A stretch of 64,000 bases of DNA. It comes from Luxibacter massiliensis. GTDB lineage: Bacteria; Bacillota; Clostridia; Lachnospirales; Lachnospiraceae. The stretch covers positions 287,900 to 351,899 of the forward strand of contig NZ_UWOE01000002.1 in the NCBI RefSeq assembly GCF_900604355.1, given 5' to 3'. The position numbers and the translations under genes were made by a program. This document shows positions 7,651 to 16,739 of this stretch, piece by piece; within the stretch, counting starts at the first letter, position 1; each line of letters starts with the position of its first letter. Below the pieces are notes generated by a model that saw only the letters and a program-made list of their open reading frames with translations, was not told the origin of the DNA and did not search any database.

Positions 7651-10026
7651 TTATTTAAACTCTACAATTGTAACGCCTGCATCGCCCTCACCAAACTCTC
7701 CTAATCTATATGACTTGACGTGTTTCTGGCGCCTTAAGTATTCGTGGATGCCTTTGCGGAGTGCTCCGGTGCCTTTTCCATGCACCACTCTTACGGTGCT
7801 CAGGTGTGAAAGTATAGCGTCGTCCAGATATTTATCTAGTTCTGAGACAGCCTCATTAACGGTCTTTCCCAGGAGGTTGATTTCAGGACTTACGGACAGG
7901 GATTTATTCATCTTAAGCTTACCTTTAGAAGTATGTTTCAGAGGTTTGGCAGTATAAGGTACGGGTTCTTCTATGATTTCCAAATCGGAAATTGCTACCT
8001 GTGAACGGAGGATTCCCATCTGTACAGTCACATTCCCCCGGGTATCAGGAAGAGAGCTTACGGTTCCAGTCAGATTCATGCTAAGAACCCGGACAGATTC
8101 TCCAAGTTTAAAATCTTCCGGTTTATATGCTTTCTTTTGCTTTTGGACCGGAATGGATCCATAAGCAGAAGTCTCTTTTATTTTCAGGCGGAGACGTTCC
8201 CGTTCTTTTTCCATTTCAGAGGCGGAAATATTCTCTTTACCAAATTTACGGAAATTTTTCATGGTCTCATCGGCCAGCTCTTTGGCTTCCCTAAGTACCG
8301 CGCTGGCCTTTTCGTTGGCCTCTCTGAGGATACGTTCCTTTTGCAGATCCATTCTTTCCTGTTTTTGTTTTGCCTGGATTTTTAAGGTTTCTATTTCTTG
8401 CTTGTATGCCTCTATGGCCCTTCGTTCCTGCTCAATAGTTTTCTTACTTGCCTCCAAATCTGTCAGCAGATCCTCAAAAGATACATCCTGTTCTGTCAGA
8501 TGCTCACGGGCGCTGTCAATAATATAATCTGGGAGGCCTAGTCTTCCAGATATGGCAAAAGCATTACTTTTCCCGGGAATTCCAATTAAAAGCCGGTAGG
8601 TAGGCTTCAGGCTTTCTACATCGAATTCACAGCATGCGTTTTCTATGCCTGGTGTGGAAAGGGCGTAGACTTTCAGCTCACTATAATGGGTAGTTGCCAT
8701 AGTGCGGATATTCCTGCCATGGAGATGGGACAGGATTGCAATGGCAAGTGCCGCCCCCTCTGTAGGGTCTGTCCCTGCGCCCAGCTCGTCGAAAAGAACC
8801 AGGGACTTTTCATCCACTTTCTGGAGAAATGAGACAATATTGGTCATGTGGGAAGAAAAAGTACTCAGGCTCTGTTCAATACTTTGCTCATCTCCGATGT
8901 CTGCATATACCTGGTGGAATATAGCCAGCTCAGAACGGTCCTTAGCTGGAATGTGGAGTCCGGCCTGCCCCATGAGTGTAAAAAGGCCCACTGTTTTCAG
9001 GGAGACAGTCTTTCCTCCCGTATTGGGGCCGGTAATAATCAGCAGTGAAAAGTCTTCTCCAAGTGTAACGGTAATAGGAACTACCTTTTTAGGATCCAGC
9101 AATGGATGGCGGCCTTCCCTGATATGGATACGCCCTTCGGTATTTAGTACAGGGCGACTCCCATTCATGGAAATAGCCAGAGAACCTCTGGCAAAAATGA
9201 AGTCCAAATCTGTCAGGATTTTATAATTTGACCTGATTTCTTCTGTAAATTCGGCGGCTTTCGTACTTAACATGGCCAGAATTACCTGAATTTCTTCCTG
9301 CTCCTTTGCATAGAGCTCTTTTAAGTCATTGTTAAGTTTCACCACAGCCATTGGTTCGATAAACAAGGTGGAGCCTGTGGATGACTGGTCGTGTATCATA
9401 CCACCTACCTGGCTCCGGTATTCCGATTTGACAGGCACACAATAACGGTCTCCACGCATAGTGATAATAGGGTCCTGTAAATATGTCCGGAGAGACCCGT
9501 TAACCAGGCCGGTAAGTGTAGCATGTACTTTGTCGTTTAGAGATGAAATCTTTCTGCGGATATTCTTCAGGGTACTGCTTGCCTCGTCACTGATCTCATC
9601 TTCATCTAAAATGCAATGTTCAATTTCAGATGTGAGGGGCGTTAAAGGTTCCAGCTGCTGGAAATAAACATCTAGGCAGTCAGTTAAATCCTCCTGGGTA
9701 TCGTGGCGCCCATAAGATTTTACACGGGCCGAAGTCTGTAAAAGTTTGCAGATACGCAGTAGTTCGCCACTTCCTAATGTTCCGCCAATTTCCAAGCGTT
9801 TTAAAGATTCTCCTACGGGGAATGCGTCACTTAAGGAAATACGTCCCTTTTTTATAATTCTTGTAAATGCAGCGGCCGTCTGCTCCTGAAATGTATTAAT
9901 ACGCTGAAGATCAGTCATTGGCCTGAGTTTTCTGCAGAGCTGCTTACCCCTCATGGAGGAAGCCTGCTCCTCAAGAAGGGAAATAATCTTATTGTATTCT
10001 AATTTATTTAATGTTTTCTGATTCAT
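7651..10026 (-). CDS. mutS2: Endonuclease MutS2
   Basis: 791 residues from the ATG at 10026, chosen because AAAGGTG lies just before it; the frame is open 26 codons further up without a ribosome site. A MutS-like core and lever (1-320) lead to the ATPase with Walker A GPNTGGKT near residue 333 and Walker B VLFDELGAGTDPTEG. A long Lys/Glu-rich coiled coil follows. The C-terminal Smr nuclease domain has INLLGKTVNEA and VVHGKGTGALR. MutS2 suppresses homologous recombination and, in Bacillus, rescues collided ribosomes. It is divergent from the downstream protease-like gene. Confidence 0.95.
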   Translation of the reverse strand: MNQKTLNKLEYNKIISLLEEQASSMRGKQLCRKLRPMTDLQRINTFQEQTAAAFTRIIKKGRISLSDAFPVGESLKRLEIGGTLGSGELLRICKLLQTSARVKSYGRHDTQEDLTDCLDVYFQQLEPLTPLTSEIEHCILDEDEISDEASSTLKNIRRKISSLNDKVHATLTGLVNGSLRTYLQDPIITMRGDRYCVPVKSEYRSQVGGMIHDQSSTGSTLFIEPMAVVKLNNDLKELYAKEQEEIQVILAMLSTKAAEFTEEIRSNYKILTDLDFIFARGSLAISMNGSRPVLNTEGRIHIREGRHPLLDPKKVVPITVTLGEDFSLLIITGPNTGGKTVSLKTVGLFTLMGQAGLHIPAKDRSELAIFHQVYADIGDEQSIEQSLSTFSSHMTNIVSFLQKVDEKSLVLFDELGAGTDPTEGAALAIAILSHLHGRNIRTMATTHYSELKVYALSTPGIENACCEFDVESLKPTYRLLIGIPGKSNAFAISGRLGLPDYIIDSAREHLTEQDVSFEDLLTDLEASKKTIEQERRAIEAYKQEIETLKIQAKQKQERMDLQKERILREANEKASAVLREAKELADETMKNFRKFGKENISASEMEKERERLRLKIKETSAYGSIPVQKQKKAYKPEDFKLGESVRVLSMNLTGTVSSLPDTRGNVTVQMGILRSQVAISDLEIIEEPVPYTAKPLKHTSKGKLKMNKSLSVSPEINLLGKTVNEAVSELDKYLDDAILSHLSTVRVVHGKGTGALRKGIHEYLRRQKHVKSYRLGEFGEGDAGVTIVEFK

Positions 10027-10149
10027 TCTGTTCACCTTTACACTGAGTTCATAGGTACATTCTACTCTATTTGAAGGATATTGAAAAGGATAAATATTGA
10101 ACAATTCCAGGGAATCAGTTATACTATAGGCTAAAGGAGACTGGTGCCT

Positions 10150-11451
10150 ATGCCGTACGATGATGAGCAGAAAAAGGAGCCGGATGAAAAATCAGAAGAG
10201 CCGGACGGAGGGTTAGAGGAAGAGAAGTTTTCTTTTTTGCAGGCCACTGTGAAGCCTAAGCCAGTGACAAGAAAAAGGATTCTGATACAACTCACGAGGG
10301 TGGGGATATACGGACTGATTTTCGGGACGTTTGCCTGCCTTGGTTTTTTTGCGCTTAAACCTTGGGCCCAGAGTGCGTTCCAGGGAGATCCAAAGACAGT
10401 TACCATACCAGAGGACGAGGAAGCTGACACCTCTTCTGATGAAGCCTCACAGGAAAGTGAGGCTATGGCTCCGGCGCTGACTGCTGATAATTATAAAGAG
10501 ATGATGAAGAAAGTATATGAGGTTGCGAAGGAAGCAGATAAATGTGTTGTGTCCGTACAGGCGGCTGGAGATAATGATACTTTGTCAGCGGAGGGACATG
10601 GCACTGAAGGAAGCGTAGCAGGATTCATTGTGGCAGATAATGGGCAGGAGATATTGATTCTCTGTGACAATTCTGTGTGCGCAGATGCCAAGAGCTGGAA
10701 GGTCACATTTTCTGATGACAGCCAGTATGGAGCAACCTTAAAAAAGCAGGACAGAAACAGTGGACTGGCTGTATTTGGCATTGCCAGGGGAGAGGTTTCT
10801 ACTACAACCTGGAATGCAGCATCGGTGGCCGTTCTGGGAAATTCTAATCTGGTAACGAGAGGGGATGCTGTGATTGCATTGGGCAATACATTTGGATATG
10901 CAGGCGGCGTGGGATATGGGATTATCAGCTCTAACAAATATGAAGAAATATTGGCAGACGGGGAAAGGAGCATATTGACTACAGATATTGCAGCGGCGGC
11001 AGATGGGACAGGGATTCTGTTTAATCTAAATGGTGAAGTGATTGGGATGATTGACTGTGGGATTTGGGAAGCTAAAGAGACAAGTACAGTAAAAGCTCTC
11101 GCCATTTCCGACTTAAAGGCTACAATAGAATTGCTGGTTAATGGCCAGAGCGTGCCTTACGTAGGGGTTTACGGCACCACGATTAATGAGGCTATTTCTG
11201 AAGAGCAGGACATGCCTACAGGGATTTATGTGACCCAGGTGAATCCGGATTCCCCGGCGATGGCTGCGGGGATTCAAAATGGAGACATTCTTCAAATGGT
11301 GGGTGATACGAAGCTGACTAATACACTATCCTATGAAAAGGCTATCATGGAAAGCCGTGTGGGGGAGAGTGTCAAGATAGTAGGAAAGCGCAGGGGCGCC
11401 AATGGTTATGTGGATATAGATTTTACAGTCACTGTCGGAAGTCAGGAGTAA
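10150..11451 (+). CDS. HtrA-like membrane protein with PDZ domain, catalytic triad lost
   Basis: 433 residues from ATG 10150 (AGGAGA 9 bases upstream; GTG 10144 is too close). An acidic cytoplasmic tail is followed by one helix (about 52-72, IYGLIFGTFACLGFFAL), then an extracellular trypsin-like domain and a C-terminal PDZ domain (about 335-430, GIYVTQVNPDSPAMAAGIQNGDIL). In active HtrA the triad lies in NNHVV, TDLAVL and GNSGGPL. Here those places read CDNSVC, SGLAVF and ADGTGIL, so His, Asp and Ser are all missing. It is probably a non-proteolytic scaffold or peptide-binding protein. Confidence 0.85.
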   Translation: MPYDDEQKKEPDEKSEEPDGGLEEEKFSFLQATVKPKPVTRKRILIQLTRVGIYGLIFGTFACLGFFALKPWAQSAFQGDPKTVTIPEDEEADTSSDEASQESEAMAPALTADNYKEMMKKVYEVAKEADKCVVSVQAAGDNDTLSAEGHGTEGSVAGFIVADNGQEILILCDNSVCADAKSWKVTFSDDSQYGATLKKQDRNSGLAVFGIARGEVSTTTWNAASVAVLGNSNLVTRGDAVIALGNTFGYAGGVGYGIISSNKYEEILADGERSILTTDIAAAADGTGILFNLNGEVIGMIDCGIWEAKETSTVKALAISDLKATIELLVNGQSVPYVGVYGTTINEAISEEQDMPTGIYVTQVNPDSPAMAAGIQNGDILQMVGDTKLTNTLSYEKAIMESRVGESVKIVGKRRGANGYVDIDFTVTVGSQE

Positions 11452-11572
11452 ATGATAGGCAGGCAATATCCGATAAGGCTGGAGTAAGGCTGTCAGGTTT
11501 ATGTGGCAGCCTGTGTTATGTAATAGGGTATTCCCCATAATATGATGATATTGGAAAGGATTAGTAGGAGTT

Positions 11573-12514
11573 ATGAGATATATTAATAATTTACACGAAG
11601 GCGAGACAATACGTAATATTTACCTTTGCAGAGGCAAGAGATCTGCAGAGACAAGAAATGGGAAACCATATGACAACCTCTTGCTGCAGGATAAGACAGG
11701 GACTCTGGATGGAAAGGTATGGGATCCAAATTCACAGGGGATTGCGGACTATGATGAGAAAGATTTTATAGAAGTATATGGTGAGGTTATCAGTTATAAT
11801 AATAATTTACAGTTAAATATTAAACAGATTAGAAAAGCATCTGAAGGAGAGTTCGACCTGGCAGATTACATGCCCGCCTCTGAGAAGAGCGTGGATGGTA
11901 TGTATGAGGAACTGCTTTCTTATATCCGCCAGATTTCTAATAATTATCTGCGCAGCGTGGTAGAATTTTACTTTATGAAAGATGAAGAGTTTATCAAAGC
12001 CTTTAAGGAGCATTCAGCGGCAAAAACCGTACATCACGGGTTTGCAGGAGGACTGTTGGAGCATACTTTAAGCGTGTTAAGGTTATGCGAGTATTTTGCA
12101 GATACATACTCTATCCTCAACAAAGACTTGCTGCTTGCCTCCGCCATCTGCCACGATATAGGCAAGACTAAAGAGCTGTCCCCCTTCCCAGATAACGACT
12201 ACACTGATGATGGACAACTCCTCGGCCATATTATCATAGGAGTCGAGATGGTAAGTGAGGCCGTACGTTCCATTCCAGACTTCCCCGAAAAACTGGCCAG
12301 TGAACTTAAGCATTGTATTATCGCACATCATGGAGAATTAGAGTACGGATCACCAAAAAAACCAGCCCTGGCAGAAGCTTTTGCATTAAATCTGGCAGAT
12401 AATGCAGATGCCAAGATGCAGACACTTACAGAAATATTTAAAGACAAAACAGGGACAGACTGGCTGGGGTACAATCGCATGTTTGAGACAAACCTGCGGC
12501 GGAGTTCAATTTGA
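11573..12514 (+). CDS. yhaM: 3'-5' exoribonuclease YhaM family protein
   Basis: 313 residues, the usual family length. An OB-fold (about 10-95, YLCRGKRSAETRNGKPYDNLLLQDKTGTLDGKVW) is followed by an HD phosphohydrolase domain with the metal ligands in LLEHTLSVLRL and SAICHDIGKTKEL and a later IIAHHGELEYG. YhaM-type enzymes trim single-stranded RNA from the 3' end with Mn or Co ions. The ATG has an AGGAG site 7 bases away. A hairpin follows the stop. Confidence 0.92.
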   Translation: MRYINNLHEGETIRNIYLCRGKRSAETRNGKPYDNLLLQDKTGTLDGKVWDPNSQGIADYDEKDFIEVYGEVISYNNNLQLNIKQIRKASEGEFDLADYMPASEKSVDGMYEELLSYIRQISNNYLRSVVEFYFMKDEEFIKAFKEHSAAKTVHHGFAGGLLEHTLSVLRLCEYFADTYSILNKDLLLASAICHDIGKTKELSPFPDNDYTDDGQLLGHIIIGVEMVSEAVRSIPDFPEKLASELKHCIIAHHGELEYGSPKKPALAEAFALNLADNADAKMQTLTEIFKDKTGTDWLGYNRMFETNLRRSSI

Positions 12515-12545
12515 GGACGTAATAAAGTGATAAAGGGTTACGTCC
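12515..12545 (+). terminator. Hairpin after yhaM
   Basis: GGACGTAA at 12515-12522 pairs with TTACGTCC at 12538-12545. No strong T run follows, so termination may be weak. Confidence 0.45.
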
Positions 12546-12686
12546 CTAATTACATTTAGATGTGTACCTAAATGTACAAAAGGAGTATTAGTGTGAAAGA
12601 AAGTAGAGAACAGCCAAGAAATGGCGCACTTAAACAAGCTATCATAAGGTAGCGTGTTTATAAGGAATGTATGTTTAGTATAAAAA

Positions 12687-12905
12687 TCAGGAAGCTAATT
12701 GCGATTCGGGGATAATTCCTTCACGCAGCAAAAGTTTTTTGGCATATTTGATGGCCTTGGCTTTTTGTTTTTCAACAAGAGCTTGCGGCATATCAGTTTT
12801 GTATAAGTCGCTTGGGTTCCACCGCTCGCCAGTAGACAGCATCTGGAAAACAGCAGTGAGAATCATTCGGGCAATCGCGATAATGGCTCTTTGATTGTGG
12901 CGACG
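12687..12905 (-). pseudogene. IS110-family transposase, C-terminal remnant
   Basis: On the minus strand the frame reads RAIIAIARMILTAVFQMLST followed by GERWNPSDLYKTDMPQ, which is the end of IS110/IS902 transposases (RNase-H-like DEDD enzymes with a C-terminal Ser domain). Only about 72 residues remain and the catalytic domain is absent. The frame continues upstream to 13013, but that part does not look like the family. Confidence 0.7.
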
Positions 12906-13256
12906 AGAAAAGATTTGTGAACATCGACACCACAACAGGTTTAAAAAGTAACTTTCATGGGTCTGGCTCCTTTCGTAAAAAGATAAGAAGCCATTGACTG
13001 GACTGCCACACAATTAAACAAAGGTGCTTAAACAATTCTTAATGTACGGACTCGTAGTACCACTTATTTGTGCTTGAAAAGGCAGAACTTATACTGATTT
13101 TTATGCTGTCTAAAACGAAGAAAGTTATTGCAACTTCTCCTCCGGTGCTTTGTAGTATAGCTTCTTGTAAACTATTTTACAGCACAGCATGGAGAGTTGA
13201 AACACTTTCATTACTATTTGTGCCGCCAACTGAAAGGCGGCGGAATGGAGATTTTT
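12906..13256. other. Gap between IS110 scrap and rlmD
   Basis: No gene recognised. The left part may be further eroded IS110 sequence. The right end has AAAGGCGGCGG and GGAG, the ribosome sites for rlmD. A clear promoter was not identified. Confidence 0.3.
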
Positions 13257-14645
13257 ATGCAAAAAAATGATGTTGTCACAGTGACAATTGAAGATATGGG
13301 AATGAATGGGGAAGGTATAGGCAGAGTCAATGGCTATACCTTATTTATTAAGGATGCTGTCATTGGAGATGTCATAGAGGCGAAGCTTATGAAGGTGAAA
13401 AAGAATTATGGTTATGCGAAAATGATGAATATTATTTCTCCCTCAGAAGCACGGGTGGTTCCGAAGTGTAAGTTTGCAAGAAAGTGCGGGGGATGCCAGC
13501 TTCAGGAAATGTCCTATGAACAGCAGTTAAGGTTTAAGTATAATAAGGTTAAAGGGAATCTGGAGAGGATAGGGGGGATTCCTGCAAGTTTGATCGAGGG
13601 GGTTATGGAACCGGTTATAGGTATGGAGAACCCTTTCTGTTATAGAAATAAAGCCCAATTTCCTTTTGGCACTGATAAAGATAATAATCCAATCACTGGA
13701 TTTTATGCAGGCAGGACACATGACATTATTGCCAATACAGATTGTATGCTGGGGGTAGCGGCGAACCAGGTAATTCTAGAAACCGTTTTGGATTTTATGA
13801 AGAAGTATAAAGTGGGGGCGTATGATGAACATAGTAGGAAAGGGATAGTCCGGCATGTTTTGATTCGCTATGGATTTACCACGAAAGAGATTATGGTTTG
13901 TCTGGTGGTAAACAGTAAAAAACTCCCCTATAGTTCTGAGCTTGTAGGGCAGCTCAAGAGGATTGAAGGGATGGCCAGTATTACATTGAGTGTTAATACA
14001 AGGGATACAAATGTGATAATGGGAGATAATTGCGAGGTGCTTTGGGGAAAGAGATATATTACAGATTTTATTGGGGAGATTAAATATCAAATTTCCCCTT
14101 TATCTTTTTATCAGGTAAACCCTGTCCAGACAGAAAAGCTTTATAGTTTGGCTTTGGAATATGCGGAACTTAAGGGAAACGAAATTGTTTGGGATCTGTA
14201 TTGTGGAATTGGAACAATTTCTCTTTTTCTTGCTCAAAGGGCTAGATATGTGTATGGAATTGAAATAGTTCCTCAGGCGGTAGAGGATGCAAAAAATAAT
14301 GCAAGCATAAATGGGATTACAAATGCTGAGTTTTTTACCGGGAAAGCGGAAGAGATTCTTCCTGAATATTATAGGGAAACTGGACAGGAAGATTCAGAAA
14401 CCCAGAAGCATATGGATGTGGTCGTGGTTGATCCCCCCAGGAAAGGCTGCGATGAATTATTGCTGCAGACAATAGCGAAGATGAAGCCTAATAGAATTGT
14501 CTATGTGAGTTGTGATTCTGCTACATTGGCCCGGGATTTGAAGTATTTGAGAAAAGCCGGATATGAGCTGGAGAGGGTTAGGGTTGTAGACCAATTTCCG
14601 ATGACGGTGCATGTGGAGACGGTAGTCAAATTATCCCTCAGATAA
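13257..14645 (+). CDS. rlmD: 23S rRNA (uracil-5-)-methyltransferase RlmD/RlmCD type
   Basis: 462 residues from ATG 13257 (GGAG 6 bases upstream); ATG 13245 and 13197 are in frame and possible. An N-terminal TRAM domain (VTVTIEDMGMNGEGIGRVNGYTLF) leads to an iron-sulfur Cys set (CKFARKCGGC plus a later Cys). The SAM site is WDLYCGIGTISLFLA. DPPRKGCDELL is motif IV, and the catalytic Cys is in YVSCDSATLARDLKYL. The enzyme adds a methyl group to a uracil in 23S rRNA. The frame stays the same after the TAA stop into a further conserved-looking segment (next entry). Confidence 0.93.
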   Translation: MQKNDVVTVTIEDMGMNGEGIGRVNGYTLFIKDAVIGDVIEAKLMKVKKNYGYAKMMNIISPSEARVVPKCKFARKCGGCQLQEMSYEQQLRFKYNKVKGNLERIGGIPASLIEGVMEPVIGMENPFCYRNKAQFPFGTDKDNNPITGFYAGRTHDIIANTDCMLGVAANQVILETVLDFMKKYKVGAYDEHSRKGIVRHVLIRYGFTTKEIMVCLVVNSKKLPYSSELVGQLKRIEGMASITLSVNTRDTNVIMGDNCEVLWGKRYITDFIGEIKYQISPLSFYQVNPVQTEKLYSLALEYAELKGNEIVWDLYCGIGTISLFLAQRARYVYGIEIVPQAVEDAKNNASINGITNAEFFTGKAEEILPEYYRETGQEDSETQKHMDVVVVDPPRKGCDELLLQTIAKMKPNRIVYVSCDSATLARDLKYLRKAGYELERVRVVDQFPMTVHVETVVKLSLR

Positions 14646-14915
14646 GACACGCCCCAAATAGAGGTCACGATGGAGCCGGGGGAGGAAAGCAGCTACACCC
14701 CAAAAGAAAAGGCCGCTTATCAGAAAATCAAAGAGTACGTCAAGGATAAGTACGGTATAAATGTGCATACCGCTTATATTGCACAGGTGAAGCGTATGTG
14801 CGGCTTGGAGATGGGAGAAAACCATCATAAATCAAAGAAAGAAAATCCTGATATTAAATACTGTCCGAAAGAGATGGAAGATTTTATAGACCAAGACTAT
14901 ATTGTGCCTGTATGA
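14646..14915 (+). CDS. RlmD C-terminal extension-like segment after an in-frame TAA
   Basis: The frame of rlmD continues after TAA (14643-14645) with DTPQIEV then MEPGEESSYTPKEKAAYQKI, KEYVKDKYGINVHTAYIAQV and KRMCGLEMG, to a stop at 14913-14915. A separate start at ATG 14670 would give 81 residues. From memory the same block is found as a C-terminal extension or companion of RNA/DNA methyltransferases in Lachnospiraceae; this is not verified. There is no good ribosome site before 14670, so it is either a readthrough extension, a broken fusion or a decayed remnant. Confidence 0.5.
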   Translation, partial: DTPQIEVTMEPGEESSYTPKEKAAYQKIKEYVKDKYGINVHTAYIAQVKRMCGLEMGENHHKSKKENPDIKYCPKEMEDFIDQDYIVPV

Positions 14916-14955
14916 TACAGGTGTTAAACTGGAAAAGATAAGGTGGTGATTTTAC

Positions 14956-15831
14956 ATAGATACACGTGTGTTAGAATACTTTCTGATGGCAGCCAGAGAG
15001 GAAAATATAACCAAAGCTGCCGGACTTCTTCATGTTACACAGCCAACCCTGTCTCGTCAACTTATGCAGTTGGAGGAAGAACTTGGAGTAAAACTGTTTG
15101 AGCGAACCGGTCATAGTGTTACGCTGACGGAGGAAGGAATTTTGTTCCGGAGCCGGGCGCAGGATATTGTGGCTTTGGCGGAAAAAGCCAAAAATGAAAT
15201 CGTTCAAAATGAAGATACCCTTACGGGAACTGTGTCAGTCGGGTGTGTGGAACTAAAAAGTGTGCAGGAGCTGTCTGCTTGGATCGTATCTTTCCAGAGG
15301 CAGTACCCGAAGGTAAAGTTTGAACTTTACAGTGGAAGCAACGAGGATATTCAGGAACGCATGGAGCAGGGGTCTCTGGAATTGGGATTATTTTTACTGC
15401 CTTTCAACCTCTCAAGATATGCCACTATCTCAATGAGAATCCGGGAACGCTGGGGTGTTCTGATTCACAGGGAGTCGCCGTTAGCCGCAAACCGTGTCAT
15501 TCGCCCAGGCGAGTTAGTGGGAACGCCTGTTGTTACGATTCATGTGAATACGCCAGCGCACAAGGAACTGATTCGATGGTCAGGGGAATATGCAAAATTG
15601 ATGGATTTTTCTATGAATTACAATGTGCTGCACAATGCGGTGATTGCGGCGCGGGAGCAGAAAGGGGTAGCGATTTGCCTGGAGCCGGACTGCCATTATG
15701 ATGAAATGAAATTTATCCCATTTAAACCGGAAATTCAAGTCGGTTCTGCCTTGGCGTGGAAAGAAGAACGCCGACATTCTAAAGCAGTACGGGAATTTAT
15801 CAGTTATGTACAGGGACAGTATAAGGGATAA
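14956..15831 (+). CDS. LysR-family transcriptional regulator, unusual start
   Basis: About 290 residues. The N-terminal winged helix is clear (VLEYFLMAAREENITKAAGL, then HVTQPTLSRQLMQLEEELG), followed by a LysR substrate-binding domain (from TGTVSVGCVELKSVQELS). Homologues usually begin MDTRVLEYF; here the Met position is ATA (14956-14958), placed 7 bases after AAGGTGGTG. An in-frame TGA lies just upstream and the next usable codon is GTG 14968, 22 bases from the ribosome site. Either ATA initiates or the start has mutated. It faces the redox genes that follow and may control them. Confidence 0.85.
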   Translation: MDTRVLEYFLMAAREENITKAAGLLHVTQPTLSRQLMQLEEELGVKLFERTGHSVTLTEEGILFRSRAQDIVALAEKAKNEIVQNEDTLTGTVSVGCVELKSVQELSAWIVSFQRQYPKVKFELYSGSNEDIQERMEQGSLELGLFLLPFNLSRYATISMRIRERWGVLIHRESPLAANRVIRPGELVGTPVVTIHVNTPAHKELIRWSGEYAKLMDFSMNYNVLHNAVIAAREQKGVAICLEPDCHYDEMKFIPFKPEIQVGSALAWKEERRHSKAVREFISYVQGQYKG

Positions 15832-15969
15832 GGGTTAGGAAACGAGAGAGTATTCAAAAAATGAATTGACTTCTACTCATTATAGGCATTTTACATATGG
15901 AAGCAAAACATTTATAGTATAGGTGAGCCAGGAGAGAAGGCTTACCTGTTTTCATAAGAGGGCGTAGAT

Positions 15970-16206
15970 ATGATTTTGAGCTTAGAAAAACCAACGTGTT
16001 TGAAACAAATGGGCTTTTCAGAGGAAGAAGCTGCATACTATGAGAGGCTGATTGAGGCTGGGGAATGTTCCGAACGGAAACGGATTTTGATGATTTCCGA
16101 AAAAAGGAGAACCATTCTTGATACCATCCATGATTTGGAGGCTCAAATTATGCAGCTGGATTGTCTGAGAAGTGAGATTCAGCAAAAAGGAGGATTTTTA
16201 TTATGA
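15970..16206 (+). CDS. Small coiled-coil protein, MerR C-terminus-like
   Basis: 78 residues: EEEAAYYERLIEAGECSERKRILMISEKRRTILDTIHDLEAQIMQLDCLRSEIQQ. This is similar to the dimerisation coil of MerR regulators, with no DNA-binding domain. It may be a truncated regulator. It ends 4 bases inside the nitroreductase gene (ATGA-type overlap), so it is translated together with it. Ribosome site is weak. Confidence 0.5.
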   Translation: MILSLEKPTCLKQMGFSEEEAAYYERLIEAGECSERKRILMISEKRRTILDTIHDLEAQIMQLDCLRSEIQQKGGFLL

Positions 16207-16721
16207 GTTGTAATTTTTTGGATTTGGCAAAGAAGCGTTATTCCTGCAAAAAGTTTGATGGGAGCAGAGTGGACCGGGAGCAGCTTGTTTCTATTCTGGA
16301 GGCGGGACGTTTGGCCCCTACCGCAAAGAATTTTCAGGAACAGCGTATTTATGTGGTGGAATCCGCAGAAGGACTGGCGAAGATCGACCAGGTGACACCC
16401 TGCCGTTATGGGGCGTCTACGGTATTGGTTGTTGCGTTTGATAAGGAAAATGTATTTACCTATCCGGGAGAACAGAGAGATTCCGGTGTGGAGGATGCCA
16501 GTATTGTTGCGACACACATGATTTTGGCGGCAGCAGACGCAGGCGTGGACAGCTGCTGGATTAACTTTTTTGATCCTGCGGCAGCGGCAAAGGAACTTGG
16601 CCTGCCAGAAAACGAAGAAATATTGATGATGATGGATCTTGGCTATGCGGCAGAAGGAGTAAAGCCTTTGGTAAACCATGATTCACGCAAGGAGCTTTCT
16701 GAAACCGTTTCTTATCTATAA
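16203..16721 (+). CDS. Nitroreductase-family flavoprotein
   Basis: 172 residues. The FMN-binding start (FLDLAKKRYSCKKFD), the EAGRLAPTAKNFQEQRIYVV segment and AAADAGVDSCWINFF fit short nitroreductases that use FMN and NAD(P)H to reduce nitro, quinone or related substrates. The AGGAGG-like AAAAAGGAGG lies inside the end of the preceding gene. It is followed 18 bases later by a flavodoxin, a natural electron partner. Confidence 0.9.
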   Translation: MSCNFLDLAKKRYSCKKFDGSRVDREQLVSILEAGRLAPTAKNFQEQRIYVVESAEGLAKIDQVTPCRYGASTVLVVAFDKENVFTYPGEQRDSGVEDASIVATHMILAAADAGVDSCWINFFDPAAAAKELGLPENEEILMMMDLGYAAEGVKPLVNHDSRKELSETVSYL

Positions 16722-16739
16722 AATCAGGAGGCAGATGGA

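Noticed and set aside
12906..13013. Upstream part of the IS110 frame as real protein
   Set aside because: Sequence does not resemble IS110 proteins; it is an open stretch joined by chance.
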